From: Blasia pusilla
Lineage: Eukaryota > Marchantiophyta > Marchantiopsida > Blasiales
Direction of reading: 5' to 3'
Assembly (NCBI GenBank): GCA_050084515.1
Contig: CM114274.1
Location: 28,830,001 to 28,894,000 of the forward strand
DNA: 64,000 nucleotides
The position numbers and the translations under genes are program-made. The notes below the pieces were generated by a model. It saw nothing but the letters and a program-made list of their open reading frames with translations. It was not told the origin of the DNA and searched no databases. Positions 24,543 to 37,271 of the stretch are shown here, piece after piece; the first letter of the stretch is position 1, and every line of letters begins with the position of its first letter.

Positions 24543-27500
24543 ATGGCCACGATTACGCAGGTCAAGGGGACGGTTGCGGCATCCGCTGTCGTGGAGGCTG
24601 GTAAGGCTGTAGAGACACCAAAGGTGCCTGCGAAGGTTGTAGAGGCACCCAAAGTGACTTCAACGCCCGCTGCTGAGACGATCGCTCCCGCTGCTCCTAC
24701 CGAAGCTGCGAAGACCGAGGTTCCACCGACTCCCCCTCCTACTCCTGCCCCCAAGGATGAGACCGTCGTCGCTCCAACACCGACCGTTACTGCTACCGAG
24801 AACGGAGCGGTCGTCGAGGTGCCTGCGTCCGAAGCCGCCGAGGTCGACGCTGAGTTGCCCGAGTCTACCCCCATCGAGCCCAGCATTCCCGCATTCAAAG
24901 AGGAATCGGACTTGGTTTCTGACTTGAAACCCAACGAGAAAAAAGCATTGGAGGAATTCAAGGTGAGGATCCTCAAGGGTATCAAAGATGGCGAGTTCAA
25001 GGTCCCCAAGACTCCAAAGCTGAAAGTGGAGCCCCCCGTCGAGGAGACTCCCGTGGCCGTCACCACACCTGCCGCCGAGGCCGTAGTGGATACCCCCAAG
25101 GAAGTTCCGGCCGCTGATGCTGGGGAGAAGATCGAAGCTAAGGAAGCTGAAGCAGTCGCAGCTACTCCCGCTGCTGTTACAGAGACGCCCAAGGAGGCCG
25201 CACCCGTCGTTGTCGAAGCAGAGAAGCCCGCGGTGACTCCGGCTGTTGCCACAGAGAAGCCCAAAGAGGCAGCACCGCCCGTTGTCGCAGCAGAGAAGCC
25301 CAAGGTTGCTCCCGCAGCAGAGAAGCCCAAGGCCACTCCCGCTGTTGCCTCAGCAGAGAAGCCCAAGGTTGCTCCCGCAGCAGAGAAGCCCAAGGTGGCT
25401 CCGACTCCTGCCACGGAGAAGGGCAAGACGGCTCCCGCTGTTGTCGCAGCAGAGAAACCCAAGTCGGCTCTCGCTGCTGCCGCAGAGAAGCCCAAGGCTG
25501 CTCCCAGTGTTGCCGCAGAAAAGCTCAAGACACCCGCCGCTGCCACGGAGAAACCTGCCGTCGTCGCTGCTCAGAAGCCCGCGGAGGTTGTCGTAGCTGC
25601 TGCCGCTGAAGTCGTAGCAGCGGTCCAAGACACAGCTAAAGGCGTAGCGACAGTCGCTGCTACCGAAGTGAAGGCAGCCGTCGAAGTGAAGTCCAAGGAA
25701 GTTCTCGCTGTTGCCGACAAAGCGAAGGAAGCCGCTGCAACTGCTGCTATTCAGGTGACAGCAGCGGTCGACCAGAAGACTAAGGATGCTCTCGTCCTGG
25801 CAGATAACGCTAAGAATGCAGCGGCGGATGTTGCTACTCAAGTGACAACCGCAGTCGACGACAAAACTAAGGAAGTTGTGGCCGCTGCCCAGGATGCCAA
25901 GGACGCAGCAGTAGGTGTTGCCGCTGACACGAAAGCAGCGGTCGAAGATACAGCAAAGGAATTGGTCGCTGCTTCCGAGAAAGTCAAGGAACTTACCACC
26001 AGCACCGCGAGCGCTGCGGTGGTGAGGGCCAAGGTCGCTTTCCTGAGCGTCGTTGCTAAGGTAGAGCAGAAGGCCAAGGCAGCAGTTCATGCAGTGGCAG
26101 CGGTTGCGCATTCGAGCCCTCGAGCAGTTGCAGATCCCACCACTGCTCCATCCCCTCCTGCTGTGTCTGCTAAATCCGCAGATGCCATTGCTGTCGTGAA
26201 AGAGGAGGTCGAAGAAGAGGACACCACCCCTGCTGAAGACGTTTCTTTGTGGGGAGTGCCTCTGTCGTCCAACAAGGGAGATAAGAGGACCGACGTTGTC
26301 TTGCTCAAGTTTTTGAGGGCGCGGGACTTCAATGTGGAGAATGCGTTCAAGCAGCTGAAGAAGACTGTCATCTGGAGGAAGGTCTTCAATGCCGATACTC
26401 TTCTTGATGAACACCTCGGCGATCATCTTTCGGAGGTCTCATACATGCAGGGAACCGACAAAAAGGGTCACCCGGTGTGCTTCAACATTTATGGTGCATT
26501 CCAGGACAAGGATCTTTACGATAAGACATTCGGTGACGCCGGAAAGATTGAAAATTTTCTCCGCTGGAGGATTCAGGTCCAAGAGAAGGGACTCAAGCTC
26601 TTGAACTTCACTCCTGAAGGACCGACTGCTATGGTTCAGATCAATGACCTGAAGGACATCCCTGGTAAGAGGGACCTGAAGCAGGCTGCCAGCAAGGTCG
26701 TCAACATTCTGCAGGATAACTACCCCGAATTCGTCGCAAAGACTGTACGTATCTCTAGCATTCTTCGATCCCATGGATTCCTAACTTTCGCTGGTTAGGT
26801 AGCTCCTGAGATAAACAACTACATAGTTGGATTGGCGTTATCTCCTTTCGGTGCGCGCTAGCTCCCGAGAGATTAAGTTTGGAGGAATGCATGGGCATCG
26901 CGATGGAAGCTTCGTATGCATTTCCAGGGAGTGAAATAATCTGCAAAGCTCGCTTAGATAATGTAGCCATCATCTGACGCGCACGGATATCGTAACGATG
27001 ACTCCTCAGATCTTCATCAATGTCCCATGGTACTTCAGCGCTTTGTACGCTATCGTCAGCCCGTTCCTGAGCCAGAGGACAAAGAGCAAGAGTGTCATAG
27101 CTCCCACAGGAAGGACCACCGAGGCGTTGTTGAAGTAAGTTGTTTTCGAGTTTCAATGGATTGTGTCACTGATCTATTATATTTAGAAGTCGACCCACAT
27201 TTCTAATCTCGATCATGATCCCCGTCGATGACGAGTTGACTATCATCGAAGATATTGCATCCATGTTTACGAGATTTCGGACTTCAATTGATCTCTGCAG
27301 GTACATCCCAGCGGAGTACATTCCAGTCCAATACGGAGGACTTAACAAACCCAATGATACCGAGTTCTCTGCTAGCGATTTTCCCGCAAAGGAGTTGTTG
27401 ATCAAGGCTGGGGAGAAGGAGGTTATCGAATTACCTGTCACCGAGGTACACTTGTAGCTAGATACATTTTTTATTCCGCTTTGGTGAGGCTCTCGCTCCT

Positions 27501-28081
27501 TCTCTACATCTTTCGAATCTGGCCTCCTTTCTCCGTCGGAGTACATATAGGTGATGACTCGTGAGTTCACAGATCGTAAAAATAAGATCCGATGCTCACT
27601 TTCACAGGTGAATTTTGCGGAGACAGGTTCCCTTCGAAGTTCTAAAACTCGCTTCTGAACGCAGGTCGGGTCGACTGTAATCTGGGATCTGGCCGTGGTG
27701 GGATACGAAGTGAGCTACGGTGCTACCTTCGAGCCCACTGCTGAAGGTTCTAGCGCAGTTGTCATTGAGGCGAGTCGAAAATTGGCGGCGACCACCGAGG
27801 AACCAGTGCGCGGTACCTTCACAGTCACTGAGCCTGGAAAGGTTTCTTTGACCATCGACAACAGCGGATCGAAAAAGAAGAAAATCGCTCTTTACAGATT
27901 CAAGGCTACAGCACCAGTTCCTGGCTCTGCAGTGGCGCCTGAGGTAGCAGCACCGGTTGTAGAGGTGCCCACCACCAAGGCCGAGGAACCTGCAGCTGCT
28001 GCAGCCCCTGTTCCCGCATCCGTCACTGCAGCGCCCATCGCTGGACCTGCAGCAACCCCCCCGTCCGTAGCTGCATCTTAA
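24543..28081 (+). CDS. PATL: Patellin: SEC14/CRAL-TRIO plus GOLD-domain lipid-transfer protein
   Basis: Patellins bind phosphoinositides and act in membrane trafficking, cell-plate formation and cell polarity. Four exons fit: 24543-26744, 27010-27134, 27301-27445 and 27665-28081, all GT-AG, giving about 962 residues. Residues 1-560 are Ala/Pro/Lys-rich; within them lie the patellin-typical SDLKPNEKKALEEFKV (about 122-137), AEKPK repeats (about 230-350) and four 29-residue LEA-like repeats (376-491). The CRAL-TRIO N part follows (VSLWGVPL, then LLKFLRARDFNVENAF, about 568-620), then SEC14 (about 630-790) with DNYPEFVAKT joined across intron 1 to IFINVPW. GOLD spans about 805-904 (GKVSLTIDNSGSKKKK). 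An Ala/Pro tail of about 58 residues follows GOLD, longer than in flowering-plant patellins as I know them. Without splicing, exon 1 would read 17 residues into intron 1. The start context CGATATGGCC is good. Confidence 0.95.
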
Positions 28082-28157
28082 CGCGCTTGGCGCTTGAACT
28101 TCAATAGAGGTAGGTTGCTTCGACTTTAACTTCAGCGGAGGAAGAGTACTGAGCCAT

Positions 28158-28290
28158 TCTGCAGCTCCAGGGTTTCTTGACAAGCAAAAGCGAACGTGTT
28201 CCCGGCTGGCCTCGCCGAGAGTAGGGATAGGGAGTGTGAGCGAACCTGCAGCCCCAGGGTTTCTTGGACAAGTATAATGATCGAACATGT
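28158..28290. repeat. Imperfect direct repeat behind the patellin gene
   Basis: CTGCAGCTCCAGGGTTTCTT (from about 28159) and CTGCAGCCCCAGGGTTTCTT (from about 28248) begin two copies about 88 bases apart; each continues with GACAAG and, further on, a GAAC.TGTTC word. It lies in the probable 3' flank or 3' untranslated region. Confidence 0.7.
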
Positions 28291-31200
28291 GTTCATCTTC
28301 GCCAAGATTCGAGATCGGAATCGTGGTTGCCCTGGTGTATACACTTTCGAACCGATCTTCAGATATCCTTAGTCGATTGGATTCTAGAGTGGATCCGGAA
28401 GCCGGATGTATGACCAATCACTCACAACCGATGGACGGGCATATGCGATGTCCAGGATGCCCGAGAACTCTATCGATCTGCTATCGATCCTGAGTGACGG
28501 TGTCGAGTTCAGGTTCACGATCTCGCGGTGAGTCCAGGTGATCTCAAGAGTGCCTCTACCGCCGACCTAGTGTGGGTGTATCAGTTTTGTGTTGGGCTTG
28601 CAATCTTCCGGAAATTTCAGTTTCTACTTCAAATTCGAGTGGTTCTAGCTGCGACTTGGTTTCCGGGCCCGCTCCCTTCATGACGACAGAAAGAGAACGC
28701 ATGAATAATTTGAAAGACCCGGACATCTAAAGACGCATTATGGAAGCAGCAGCAAACATAGCAATTGCCAGTGTTTGAACATGTATGTACACGACGTCCC
28801 ACATGTATTTTCCACAGGAAGTAGCAGCAGTTTCTGAAAGAAGAGATAGTTCTCTGATTCGTCAGAAAGGGAATTCTAGAATTTATGCAAGCGTGCTTGC
28901 AGTTGTTGTAGTATAGTTTAGCAGTTATTAGACTGATCCAGCAGCGTGAGGATCATCCGATACTATCTAGATTTGAGGATCGACCTATTGTCATTCCATA
29001 TATATGGTACATTTTCAGTACCCCCGATCCACTTCCACTTAATTAGCTAGCTAGTAGGTGCAAGGGTCGAAAGATTTACGGTGCAAACATTACTTGCCCA
29101 TTCCATCATATCGTCATCGTTCCATTCATACTCTCCACCTCAGTTGATGCGAGCAGGTGGGATTTTCAGTACCTTCTAAAGTCTCGATGGACTGGTATTC
29201 AGACTTCCAACTTACTTGATGACATGATGATGCCAGTGAAAGAGATTTATACACAATTCAAAATAGACAAGTTGGAAAATTTTATTCCAGTTGTATTCGT
29301 TTCATCATTTGTATTCATTTAACGTTTGCTTGTGCTACAAGAGCTAGCCTGTCGAGTCTTTCGTCAACTGGTTCATTCCTCTTGTGCTCATGTTCAACCA
29401 TAAAGTGATGTCTCTGGCTAGCTATAGATATGAAGTGATTAGTTTCTGGTCATGAAGAAATTCTCCGAAATGTCTCATCGGCTTCGGACATGAATGGTTT
29501 TCTATATGAAATGGCCTGCGCATGATCAATCGCCATCCTGAAGCGAGTTGTACAATCACCTGGAGTCCGAACCGTAATGGCCTTCGATAAGCATCTGCCA
29601 CCCTGTGCCTGAGGGCCAATTCTCCTCAACGATTCTTTCCATTGATAAAGCTTTTGAAGTGAAGAGCTACTAATAGATCGATATCAGAAGATCGTTTCAC
29701 CAAAATTTGCAAGCAAAGAGAACACTTGCCAATTTATTTAGACTTGAGTCGTGGCTCCGTAATGTTCAGGCTAAGAGTACGACTAGTCTAAAAAAGTTGG
29801 AAAATATTCGAACTGACACTATCCGCATGGTTATCTTGAGATTTTCAACTCGTGCACCTCGATCGATCTGACGGCAAGTTCTAGGTCAGCTTCTGCAATA
29901 ATGAATATTCTCCATCGGAACTAGGCCTGACGGCTCAAGATTGCAGGTCGTACCTCGGCCATGTCACGGATGTGATTCCAACACAACCAAGGTGAAGCTT
30001 TGAAATCTACTTTCCCAGTATCCTGGGACGTTCGAATACAAAGATCGATACTGATACTGTGTGCTGCATCCATCTGCTCGCGCTAGATCTACCCACCTAG
30101 TCAAGATCATAGTTTATTCGATGGTAGACCTGTAGGTTTCCAGGTCCACCATGTGTTGATATCTTTGTGCTTTAACCCATTATCCGTTATTTCATAGCTC
30201 ATGTGTATATAGCAGTAAACAAATTTGCAGACATCACATGGGAGTTCCGAAGATCATGGAGTAAGAAAACTGAAACACTCAATTAATTACACTTTAACTG
30301 ATGTAATATCGCCTGCACGATAGATACTGTGAATACTAATTACGGAATGACAACTCGATCGTCTATCTGTCAGATGGACTAGCAGAATGAACCTGTCAGT
30401 GCTCAGAAAGCTCATGTAGAAGGCCGAAAGCTACGTTCCGCATGATTTCAGATTATGGCTTCAGTCATTGAAAAGGTAGATTCCATCCATGGAGGCCAGC
30501 TGCGAGCGCTCAACAGGTAACACTGCGTGCGCGCATCGTGAGAACGACCAGTTGACGATCGCAAGCTCCAGCAGGTTGGCGCGCTGGAACGGACCTGTAC
30601 GAACGTACGCGCAATTCGCGAGCCCTTGTGCAGCAGACTCACTCGAACCCACCCACGACGTTAATGTCCGACGAAAACCCAGCTCCCCTCCCCGCAACAC
30701 CTTGCTACGTAAGCGCGCATGAGAACCTCCGCTCTCGCCATGTTAGTCGCACAGAAAGAGAAACCCCCCCCCTTACCTGACTGAACCCCACCCTATTCAA
30801 ACGCTACGTATTCCTGTGGACTCCAAGCTTTTTGTTGTCGCTAGCTAGATCGCTCGACCGCTGTCGCTCCTGGACCCCAGCCAGGCATCTCTCTCTCTAC
30901 ATGTGCTACGGCCTTAACTCCACGCGTAGCAGTGCTACCTGTAGGTACGTTTTCTACGGATGCAGCTCTCGCGCGGGCTACCTACAGTGCCTGCGCTGTG
31001 CAGAGTTCGGGAGGTTTTCCCCGGGGGCCGGTACTCTCCCGGTATTCTACGACCGGGAGCGGTTATCCCGTTGTTTCGACTGGTTTCCAGATACTATCCC
31101 GACGACTTCAAAACCTCCAGCGGAAATGCCAATCGTAAACCGCTGGGTTTACTGGTAACCCCGGATGGCTCCGAACGAACATTCACTGCAGTGCAGGGGA

Positions 31201-34200
31201 TGGGATGAGGGAGCTGTTCACGTGTCTCCGAACATTTCCGTGAAGTCAGTCGCTGCAGTGTGGAGGGGATGAGGGAGCTAGCTGTCCACATGCGGTCACC
31301 GATGTATCCTGCTTTGGATTTTATTAAGTGGTCTCTTACGACTGTTGGTCCAGCTGTGCGGATGCAAACAGTAAAGAAACATGGATCTGACCAGTGCACA
31401 GGCTCCTGTCACGATGAATTCCGACTTGTGTATACGAGTTTGGGCTCGGCAAAGTACGGGCTTCGGATCCACGCGATGAACCGTTTAATCCTGGTTCAAT
31501 TCATGTCGGTACGGCTATGTTTCTGAGGTTCTGGAGGTCTTGAGGTTTCCAATATTCTTGACTCTTGAGGTCTGCCCTAATCGGTTAAGAAATTGTCGCG
31601 CGCGCGCCATTGCTTGTAAGGCCTGTAGCGGAGATCCCGTCAGACCTCGGGCACTTGCAGTGGTGATCGGAAATGTGCCGCACATCTATCCAATTCCATG
31701 TCATATCGTGTCTGGAAACCTTGCGGATCCATGCGAACGTCATGTCACGAGATATAAGCACAACGTGCACCAGGATTTGCTCCGAGCAGCTAGTCTATAG
31801 AGCTGCGCTGATCCTGGCTACAATAGTCGAGCTAAGGGAAGGCATGGAATGTCAATAATTGCATCGTACGTACTGATCGCGCGAGCGGTATTCCGGATCT
31901 CAAGAGGAAATGTGGTAGCTCGCGTTCACGTTCGTTTTCGAGATATCTTCAATATGTGCAAGAACAATTTCTGTAATATGCGCAAATTTCAAACCATCTC
32001 ATGCGGACATAGTTCGAACTTCAGGAAATCCAAGGAAGGAAGGACGGACTAACCCGATCTGAGCGCATCCAGAATTCAAAATCTGGTGTCCGTGGACTCA
32101 GGAATCTTTCTTTTTCTAACGAAAGGGTTACCGATTTGGTTCCGAATAGTAGAATTCGTCCGTCTGACCTCATGCCATGCGCACCTCTCTCATCGTGTCA
32201 TGGGCCTGGGAACTGTGGAGGCGTGTGGCATGTGCGGTGGCTCTTCGCGATCCGCATTCGGCTGAGGTTGAGGACGACCAAAAAAGAAAGAGAAATCTTC
32301 AGGCGCGGTAGGTGGGGGAGGAAATCCACTCCGTGAACAACCGAGCTCGTAAGCGTTCGCTGATCTGGATTGATCTCTCACCAAGATGCACAAAATTGAG
32401 ACGCTAATAGCACGCGATTGTGCCATTGAATATTCTCCTCGTAGCTCCACGATCTCGGGAATGTTCATATGTCCACCACAAACACCTCCGCCTCGGCTCC
32501 TACGCCTGCGTATAAGAGCTCGATTAGAGCAATTGCTAAGTTTTCATAATATGACTTTATTTTGTCGGATTTTGTAGGACTGGAGAGAGATCCCAACTGA
32601 GAAACCCGAAGACCTCTCTCCACACCACACACTTAGACTGAAGTTTTTGTTTGAGAATTGCTCTAAGACTAGGAATTGACGAGCTTTGAGAGTTACTTGT
32701 GGCAGACTAGAATCAGCTGTAAATCTAGGCAGTAGTTGATAATTTGATCATAATTTGAGGCGGCGCGCTGGTCTATCAACCGCGTCTCCATCACCCGATA
32801 CAATGCCTATTTTTCAGCCATCACATTTCGGCTTCGTTCTAGACATTCTCTGTAGCATTGCCGCAGTCTTTTACCAGATAGAATTCCACTTTAGTTTCAG
32901 TGATCACGCTCAAGTCAGTTGAGATCCATGTCCAACATCCGACTCAATTTCAAAAGCTTCGTAGAACGAATGCCAACCTCTGTGCATATGCGTTGGAGAT
33001 CTTACACCCGAATCCTTAGCTAAGTATAAGAATCTCCAGACGCTATGCGCGTGTCGGTCAGCACGATGTAGCCAGCGAATCGCAGTCCGTCCAACTAGAA
33101 ATCAACTCAATGTGGTTGACGCACTTTCTCACATTGTGCAAGACACAATTGCCGTGTTCCATGTTTCCGGAGATTCAAACTTCCAACTAAGCGCCATTCG
33201 TCATGAAAGCGTCCGTACGTGACAGCGATAGGCACATCAGCTCAGATCTGTAACCTTCATCGATTGCTGCCGCTCTATCTCCTGTCTACCTGACTGCATT
33301 GCTTTCCAAAACAACGAACGCCGAGGGAACTGTCCTTGGAAGAGCGGACATTCATACAACCCCGAATCCTGTAATACGAATATTTAGACTCTTGTTTAGT
33401 AGTAGGCCATTTAATTTGGTTCTAGAGAGTACTAGTGGGCTGGCGCTTGAGCTAGCGATGGCTGCCCTTGTCTCTGCGAAAAATGCTGACTATGGTTGCG
33501 ATAACAAAACATAAACGTTACCTTCGCCTTGCAGCAATGTTCATTATGGATCCAAAGCCTGGATCGATCTATGCGCGTTCTCTCATGATTCATTCCAAAT
33601 AGCGTTTGCAACTGAGAGCTGCGGAACATGTCTCTGATTTTGCAACTCACGCTATGGACTCTGAATCACCGATCCGGGAAGATGCGGGAAGGCGGTCGCG
33701 CAAAGTGTTCTCAATCGGTACATAGGTTCAATCCTTTGTCAAATATTTGCTGGTCCGCATTGGCTTGGAACACGGATGTACTACATTTGCAGCTTTGCTC
33801 TACCGCAGTTTCCCGGCTCGCGAGGATTGGCTTTGGTCTTACAAGTACGTATATACATCTGGATCAGCCTGGCTTGTTGCATCTATCTGGTCTAGCCATA
33901 GGTGTGAAAGTTAGATTGCATCAAGTGACATTAGTCACGCAGGAGCTCTTGCCTGAGAGTCTCGAAATCTAGGTTGGAGCGCATCGCTTTGACGTTCAAG
34001 AGATCACAGAAAATTCCTCAGTGCACGGATGAACGCGTAGATAGCTGGCGCGCAGAGAGTTCTTCAAATGCCCGGTATCTGATGCGCTAGCTTTTCGGAT
34101 TCCGTTCAATGGTAGCTTTACTATTTGTTGTAGCTGCAATTCCTTAAGTCGTTGCATCCTGGACAAGTAACGAGAGGACGTAGGACGTCCAGCAGGTCCA

Positions 34201-35831
34201 GTGCGATCCAAATCAAGTGAAGACGAGTTCATTGAACCGTAAATTCGATCAGACCTAGAGTTGTACACGGGAGTTTAAGGTGATCATGATGGACGGCACG
34301 TAGACACTGATCCGGTGAGAACATAAATTGTGAAACCGCAATGATAGCTGACGGCCGAATGTATGTCAGCCCGCTGCAGGTTGGAATTGGAGGATCCGAC
34401 TGGAGATTACTTGTGTCAGTACTTGGGATTGCACTTGCAAAAACCGGTCGGTATGTATCGCCCAAATAGGAGGAGAATGCCATTTTTCCAACTGAAGACT
34501 CCGGGATCCAACAATTTGCGAAAATGTAGCTCTTCCAAGATTATTGTGGAGCAATCTGTACATACGCCATGCAAGGTGGAGAAAGGCATGGGACCTGGCC
34601 TCGCGCTGGTCCACTCAGGTAATAGATCCTACAATTCCTTAGATTCACGCTGGTTAACTTTCAATCTAGATTCCTCATTGCATTGCTCCCAGTGTCGCAC
34701 CTCTCGCACCCTCTAAGATCTGCTTGGAATTTACTTGTAAAAGTGAGGGATCCGTCAGAAATTTCTATGCGTATTGAATGATCCAAAACCTTGAACCAGA
34801 CACGGTAGCTGCTTCAGTCAGCGAACTACCCAGTGAAATGCTTCTCTCTCCTGTTTCCACAGACAGCAGACTGACCACATATGCCAGCAGCTGTTAGGGA
34901 AAACAGCTTCCCAAGATTAATCTGTTATCATCGTTTGAAAAAACTTATGCGCCTGAAGGTCTCGAGATTGTGGCAGGTGCTCTCATTGGCCATCGCGTTC
35001 CGATCCTACCAGTCCTGGATTCATCAATCTCCTATAAACGTGATCGACCTCGGATTTTATCTCAATGAGACTAACGTCGACTAGAGGGTAAATACCGGAG
35101 CATTCATGGCCCCAACAAGATGATAAGGGGCAGAGGTCCGACGTTAATATACGGTGACGAAGGTCTGCCATAGATAACTTCATTAGACGATTTTACATCA
35201 TAAGTTCCATGCTCTAGGTAGAGATGGTGGTCACCTCATGTCAATTTTCAGAGTGCGTAGTTTGCAAATGGACGTTTCCTTTCCAAATGGATGGGAACCT
35301 GGACCATCCAATGCTGGTCCTAGGTCCCTGCGGCTTCTTCGAGACTTATATACGGAACTTTAAAAAGTATACCGTAATTAATTGATTCATTGTTACCTGA
35401 CCTGCTCATGCAGTAGTGTAACTGATTCATCACGGAAAATCTTATATGTGTCAAGGACTAATTTGATAATATCGTGGTAGAAGAGTTCGAATTGAGTGGC
35501 TGCCTCCGGCCTTTAGGTGCTCATGTCAGAATCATCGACTTCTAAAATTTAATCTGACGACTCTTTACTTTGTTCGTGGAATCGAGGAGAAGATTCCAAG
35601 TAAGACCAATCGCGTGCAGTTTGGTCCTCCCAAAAGACACAATTTTTCCCTTAAGAAGGATCTTATGATCATGCAAATATTATCTTCAATGTTGCATTTG
35701 AATTCGGATAAGTTAGAGGAAAATAATGCGTTTGAAAAAACTGAGAACAGTGGGACAAGCACGAGTAAATGCTATCATTCAAACCTATTTTTATATCCAT
35801 GTTTTTGGCTTTTGAGTGATTTTGGCAGATT
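28291..35831. other. About 7.5 kb without a recognisable gene
   Basis: Only short, motif-free, overlapping frames are present. Composition stays GATC-rich as around the patellin gene. A GC-rich island spans about 30,480-31,210, with CCGGGAG/CTCCCGG words near 31,020-31,070; it could be a promoter-like island but no gene is seen beside it. Nothing else could be supported. Confidence 0.4.
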
Positions 35832-35891
35832 TGGCCTAGCTACATAGAGAGTGGCATGGAGTACCACGCCATTCTCTATGTAACTAGGCCA
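35832..35891. repeat. Hairpin, 24-base arms
   Basis: TGGCCTAG.TACATAGAGA and its reverse complement form arms at 35832-35855 and 35868-35891 with two mismatches and a 12-base loop. It sits at the change from GATC-rich host-like DNA to transposon-rich DNA. Confidence 0.85.
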
Positions 35892-36190
35892 CTCTTTCCT
35901 CAACCAATCTCTCCAAGTTGCCACTCTAGTAATTAATTCTATATCTTGACTCTCCTAACTCAAACTTGAAATTCCAAACATACTTCACAATTGATTTAAG
36001 GACTTGGAGCAGATAGGGAATGAGAGTGTCCCCTCTATAGGTACCTCTAGGTTCTCCATGGAACTCCACCTTCCCCATTATTCCGTTTGGTCCTTGATTG
36101 TGGCCCTCGATTCAAATATGGTTAGCCATTCACGGACGTTTTACTACTTATCCACATCCATCATGATATGCAAGATGGTTCGGGGGAGAT

Positions 36191-37271
36191 GGACTTTGTC
36201 CACATGCAACCTTGTTGTGCGGGTCGGGCTTGCCAAGGTTGCACACAGACAAAGTCCATGTCTGCGGACATGTCCATGTTTGCAGACTTATGCCCGTCAC
36301 ATGGACAGACATGTGTGTGCGGTCACGCATACCCGTGGTCCGCACTCGAGCATGTCTAGAGCCCTCGAGCCGCAAAGACTTGGGCTAACGGAGCCATCAT
36401 CCGTTGCGTCACCCGAGAGGGCCGCAGCAGGTCCGCACGGCAGGCTTTGCGCCCATTGGGCAGGCTAGGGGCTAGCCTCACAGGGAACCCGCCCTACATG
36501 CCTACCTCATGCCCTGGTGGGCGACGCTACGGGTGTGGGCTCCGTCAACCCAGGTCTATGCAGTAGGCATGTCCATGGACATTTTTGTCTCCTAGACGAT
36601 CCGTTTCTGTGCAACCTTGGAGCCTGCCTTGCGGGCTTAGGGCACATCGGTGTGGGCCGATTCTTGCATGCCTTATGGATCATCAAGTAATCTTGGGATC
36701 TTGGTAGCCAAACCTCGGAGTTGGGAGTCCGCAAAACTTGGAGTTGGGAGTCTGAATCCATAAGCGCCAAGGCCCCAAGGCAAGATTGCACGAAAACGGA
36801 CATGTCCGTCCATGGGACGGACGTGTTCGGACAAGTTCAGACATGTCCTCGGACATGCTTGGATCGCACCTAGGTCCGCACATGAGCCCGCCACGTAGAC
36901 CCGGGCTAACGGAGCACGCATTAGTAGCATGGCTCGCAGGGCAGGCTCGAGGCAGGCAGGTGTGGGCTCGAGGCGGGCACACGCGGGCTCTCGATTGATT
37001 GGGCGCGAGCACGTGCGGGCTCCGGGCGAGCACGGGCGGGCTAGGGCAGGCAAGTGTGGGCTCAAGGCCCGCATACGGGCTTAAGGCGGGCCTTGAACCC
37101 GCACCCAAGGCCCGGATCATGCCCGCCCTAGGCCTGGCTCCGGGCCACCCAACAGGTGCGGGCTGAGAGCGAGCTCGAGTGCGGGCCCCGTGCCCAGGTA
37201 CCTCGGCCCGCACGGACATAAGTCCGCACACATTGACATGTCCGCGGACACAGACTTTGTCTGTGTGCCCC
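36191..37271. mobile_element. Possible 1 kb GC-rich element with long inverted ends
   Basis: About 65 bases at 36238-36302 recur inverted at about 37207-37271. Both contain CACACAGACAAAGTC, CGGACATGTC and GACTTATG in the same inward order, at roughly 80% identity by eye. The left end has an extra small inverted repeat (36191-36213 with 36235-36257). The interior is the GC-rich GGGCNGGC repeat family (copies with CTAACGGAGC at about 36384 and 36904, and an inverted copy near 36540), plus GGACATGTCC palindromes. No transposase frame; the open frames here are products of composition. It is probably a non-autonomous DNA element. No target duplication was identified. Confidence 0.55.

Noticed and set aside
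24530-25546. 338-codon minus-strand frame rich in Ala, Gly, Ser and Phe
   Set aside because: It is the antisense of the Ala/Lys/Pro-rich first exon of the patellin gene. Codon bias towards GCx and AAG forces an open antisense frame; it has no motif of its own.
25350-26426. 358-codon minus-strand frame rich in Cys, Ser, Gly and Leu
   Set aside because: Another antisense product of the same exon; low-complexity composition mirrors the repeats on the coding strand.
30832-31208. Overlapping frames of 68-108 codons in a GC-rich island
   Set aside because: Three forward phases are open together with no motif; composition explains them.
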